Positions 6,777 through 8,738 of a stretch of 8,738 nucleotides of DNA are shown here, in pieces (position 1 is the stretch's first letter; every line of letters begins with the position of its first letter). The notes under the pieces were generated by a model. The model made no database searches and had not been told where the DNA came from. It saw only the letters and a program-made list of their open reading frames with translations. The DNA lies in NCBI GenBank assembly GCA_002433675.1, contig DJIP01000152.1, positions 1 to 8,738 on the forward strand, read 5' to 3'. The position numbers were made by a program, and so were the translations under genes. This DNA is from Halomonas halophila. Its GTDB lineage: Bacteria > Pseudomonadota > Gammaproteobacteria > Pseudomonadales > Halomonadaceae.

Positions 6777-6802
6777 GGCACCCGCACCAACCGGCGGGCG
6801 CC
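6777..6802 (-). repeat. Hairpin in the parC-serB gap, next to the serB ribosome site
   Basis: On the minus strand GGCGCCCGC (6794-6802) can pair with GCGGGTGCC (6777-6785), nine pairs including one G-U, around an eight-base loop. It ends one base before the AAGGAA Shine-Dalgarno (6770-6775) of serB. No T run follows, so it is not a standard intrinsic terminator. It may affect serB translation or mark an RNA end; this is inference. Confidence 0.45.
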
Positions 6803-6817
6803 GTACCGTCGTAAGGG

Positions 6818-8738
6818 TTACGCCTCGAGGCGCTCGAGCCGGTCGACCTTCTGCAGCCCGCGAGGCAGCTTGCTGCCTCGGCGTCCGCGATCTCCCCGAT
6901 AGTAGTCGAGCTCACCGTTCTTGAGCGACAGCTTGCGCTTGCCGGCGTGCACCACCAGGGTATCCCCTGGCGCCAGCACCACCAGGCCACGCACAAACTC
7001 TTCGCGCCGGGCCGCCCGCGCGCCGGGAATATCCAGCATCTTGTTGCCCTTGCCCTTGGACATCTCCGGCAACTGATCCAGCGGGAACAGCAGCAGTCGG
7101 CCTTCGTTGGAGACCGTCGCCACGGTCAATTCCTCGGCCGCCGGCAGCTCCACCGGGGGCAGCACGTTGCAGCCCTTGGGCAGGCTCAGCACCGCCTTGC
7201 CGGAACGGTTCTTGCCGGTCAGGTCCTCAAGCCGGGCGACGAAGCCGTAGCCGCCGTCGGAGGCCAGCAGGAAGCGGGCGTCCCCCGGTGCCAGCATGAC
7301 GCCGGCCATGTGCGCGCCGGCCACCACGTTGACCTTGCCGGTGACCGGCTCGCCCTGGCCGCGGGCACTGGGCAGCTGGTGGGCCGGCAGGGTGTAGGCC
7401 CGGCCGGTGTCATCGAGCAGCACCAGCGGCTGGTTGGTCTTGCCCCGGGCGGCCAGATGAAAGGCGTCGCCGGCCTTGTAGGATAGACCGGTGGGATCGA
7501 TGTCGTGGCCCTTGGCGGCACGAATCCAGCCCTTCTCGGACAGCACCACCGTCACCGGATCGGCGCCCACCAGTTCGACCTCGGACAGCGCCCTGGCTTC
7601 CTCGCGCTCAACAATAGGCGAGCGGCGCTCGTCGCCGTGCTCCTCGGCGGCCTTGCGCAGCTCCTGCTCGATCAGGTCGGTCATCGCCGCCTCGTTGCCG
7701 AGCAGCTCTTCCAGACGCTTGCGCTCCGCCTCGAGCTCGTCCTGCTCGGTGCGGATCTTCATCTCCTCGAGCTTGGCCAGGTGGCGCAGGCGCAGCTCCA
7801 GGATCGCCTCGGCCTGACGGTCGGTCAGACCGAAGGCTGACATCAGCGCGCTCTTGGGCTCATCCTCCTCGCGGATGATGCGGATCACCTCATCGATATT
7901 GAGGTAGGCGATCAACAGGCCTTCGAGCAGGTGCAGGCGATCGTTGACCTTGCCCAGCCGGTGCTCGAGACGACGTCGCACCGTGGTGCGGCGGAAGTCG
8001 AGCCATTCGCCGAGCAGCTCCGGCAACGGCATCACCCGCGGGCGACCGTCGAGGCCGATCACGTTCAGGTTGACCCGCACGTTCTTCTCGAGGTCCGTGG
8101 TGGCGAACAGGTGCGCCATCAGCGACTCGATATCGACCCGGTTGGAGCGCGGCTCGATCACCAGACGGGTCGGCTCCTCGTGGGTCGACTCGTCGCGCAG
8201 GTCGGCCACCATGGGCAGCTTCTTGGCCTGCATCTGCGCCGCGATCTGCTCCAGCACCTTGGCCCCGCTGACTTGATAGGGCAGCGCGGTGATCACCACC
8301 TGGCCCTCTTCCTGCTCGTAGCGGGCGCGCATCTTGACGCTGCCGCGACCGCTCTCGTAGAGCTTTCGAAGGTCCGCGCGCGGGGTGATGATCTCCGCCC
8401 GGGTGGGAAAGTCCGGTCCCGGCAGGTGGGTCATCAGATCGGCGGTGGTGACGCCGGGATTACGCAGCACCTCGCAGGTGGCCTCGACCACCTCGCGCAC
8501 GTTGTGCGGCGGAATATCGGTGGCCATGCCCACGGCGATGCCGGTGCCACCATTGAGCAGCACATGGGGCAGGCGCGCCGGCAGCACCACCGGTTCATTC
8601 ATGGTGCCGTCGAAGTTGGGCGCCCAGTCCACGGTGCCCTGACCGAGCTCGCTGAGCAGCACCTCGGCGAACTTCGACAGCCGCGCTTCGGTGTAGCGCA
8701 TGGCGGCGAAGGACTTGGGATCGTCCGGGCTGCCCCAG
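6818..8738 (-). CDS. parC: DNA topoisomerase IV subunit A ParC (5' end outside window)
   Basis: ParC is the DNA breakage-reunion subunit of topoisomerase IV, which with ParE separates linked daughter chromosomes. The last 639 residues are present; by comparison with E. coli ParC about 105 N-terminal residues, including the quinolone-resistance region, lie beyond 8738. The fragment opens with [20 protein letters not shown], whose Tyr (codon 8693-8695) is the catalytic tyrosine equal to E. coli Tyr120. Next come the [15 protein letters not shown] stretch and the tower domain. A long charged coiled-coil follows (fragment residues about 305-380, [13 protein letters not shown]). The C-terminal beta-pinwheel comes last, with [20 protein letters not shown] and SKGKGNKM. 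ParC is preferred over GyrA because the C-terminal domain is short, lacks a clear GyrA box, and matches the E. coli ParC tail region by region. It ends 55 bases before serB. Confidence 0.96.
   Translation of the reverse strand, partial: WGSPDDPKSFAAMRYTEARLSKFAEVLLSELGQGTVDWAPNFDGTMNEPVVLPARLPHVLLNGGTGIAVGMATDIPPHNVREVVEATCEVLRNPGVTTADLMTHLPGPDFPTRAEIITPRADLRKLYESGRGSVKMRARYEQEEGQVVITALPYQVSGAKVLEQIAAQMQAKKLPMVADLRDESTHEEPTRLVIEPRSNRVDIESLMAHLFATTDLEKNVRVNLNVIGLDGRPRVMPLPELLGEWLDFRRTTVRRRLEHRLGKVNDRLHLLEGLLIAYLNIDEVIRIIREEDEPKSALMSAFGLTDRQAEAILELRLRHLAKLEEMKIRTEQDELEAERKRLEELLGNEAAMTDLIEQELRKAAEEHGDERRSPIVEREEARALSEVELVGADPVTVVLSEKGWIRAAKGHDIDPTGLSYKAGDAFHLAARGKTNQPLVLLDDTGRAYTLPAHQLPSARGQGEPVTGKVNVVAGAHMAGVMLAPGDARFLLASDGGYGFVARLEDLTGKNRSGKAVLSLPKGCNVLPPVELPAAEELTVATVSNEGRLLLFPLDQLPEMSKGKGNKMLDIPGARAARREEFVRGLVVLAPGDTLVVHAGKRKLSLKNGELDYYRGDRGRRGSKLPRGLQKVDRLERLEA

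Noticed and set aside
5527..6924. Long plus-strand open frame (465 residues) opposite serB
   Set aside because: It is a shadow of a GC-rich gene: rich in Gln, His, Gly and Leu, no domain, and it spans serB and the parC end on the opposite strand.
6763..6996. Extension of SerB upstream into the parC 3' end
   Set aside because: The added residues are rich in Trp, Cys and Arg, typical of an out-of-frame reading of parC; the ATG at 6762 has a good ribosome site and yields the family N-terminus.
1..8738. Search for a previously undescribed multi-gene system
   Set aside because: All coding space is taken by well-known genes (parC, serB, arcDABC) with intact motifs; no unknown genes, mobile elements or defence-like clusters are present.

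Overview
The window is GC-rich chromosomal DNA from a gammaproteobacterium. The protein sequences look close to Pseudomonas and fit a halophilic relative such as Halomonas, but the genus is inference. Every gene I can support lies on the minus strand, so the window reads right to left: parC (5' end cut off) > serB > terminator > arcD > arcA > arcB > arcC > terminator.

Right part (about 5465-8738): the C-terminal four-fifths or so of ParC (topoisomerase IV subunit A), then serB, a two-domain phosphoserine phosphatase. The 55-base gap between them holds a hairpin just ahead of the serB ribosome binding site. A strong intrinsic terminator closes this unit at 5465-5490.

Middle (5131-5464): about 330 bases without a gene. 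This is the regulatory region of the arginine deiminase operon. It holds a CRP/FNR-like dyad, a candidate sigma-54 element (TGGCAC with GG-N10-GC) and spaced TGGCAC/GTGCCA repeats. No strong sigma-70 promoter is obvious.

Left part (256-5130): a complete arcDABC operon in Pseudomonas order. ArcD exchanges external arginine for internal ornithine. ArcA makes citrulline and ammonia from arginine. ArcB splits citrulline with phosphate into ornithine and carbamoyl phosphate. ArcC uses carbamoyl phosphate to make ATP from ADP, releasing ammonia and CO2. The gaps between the genes are 76-96 bases, two of them carry perfect palindromes, and a Shine-Dalgarno sequence precedes each start. The catalytic motifs examined are intact. 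The 3' untranslated region has several inverted repeats and ends in an intrinsic terminator at 63-92.

I found no mobile element, CRISPR array, tRNA or rRNA, and no sign of a new multi-gene system. The gene content is ordinary. What is worth a second look is in the regulatory and intercistronic DNA.
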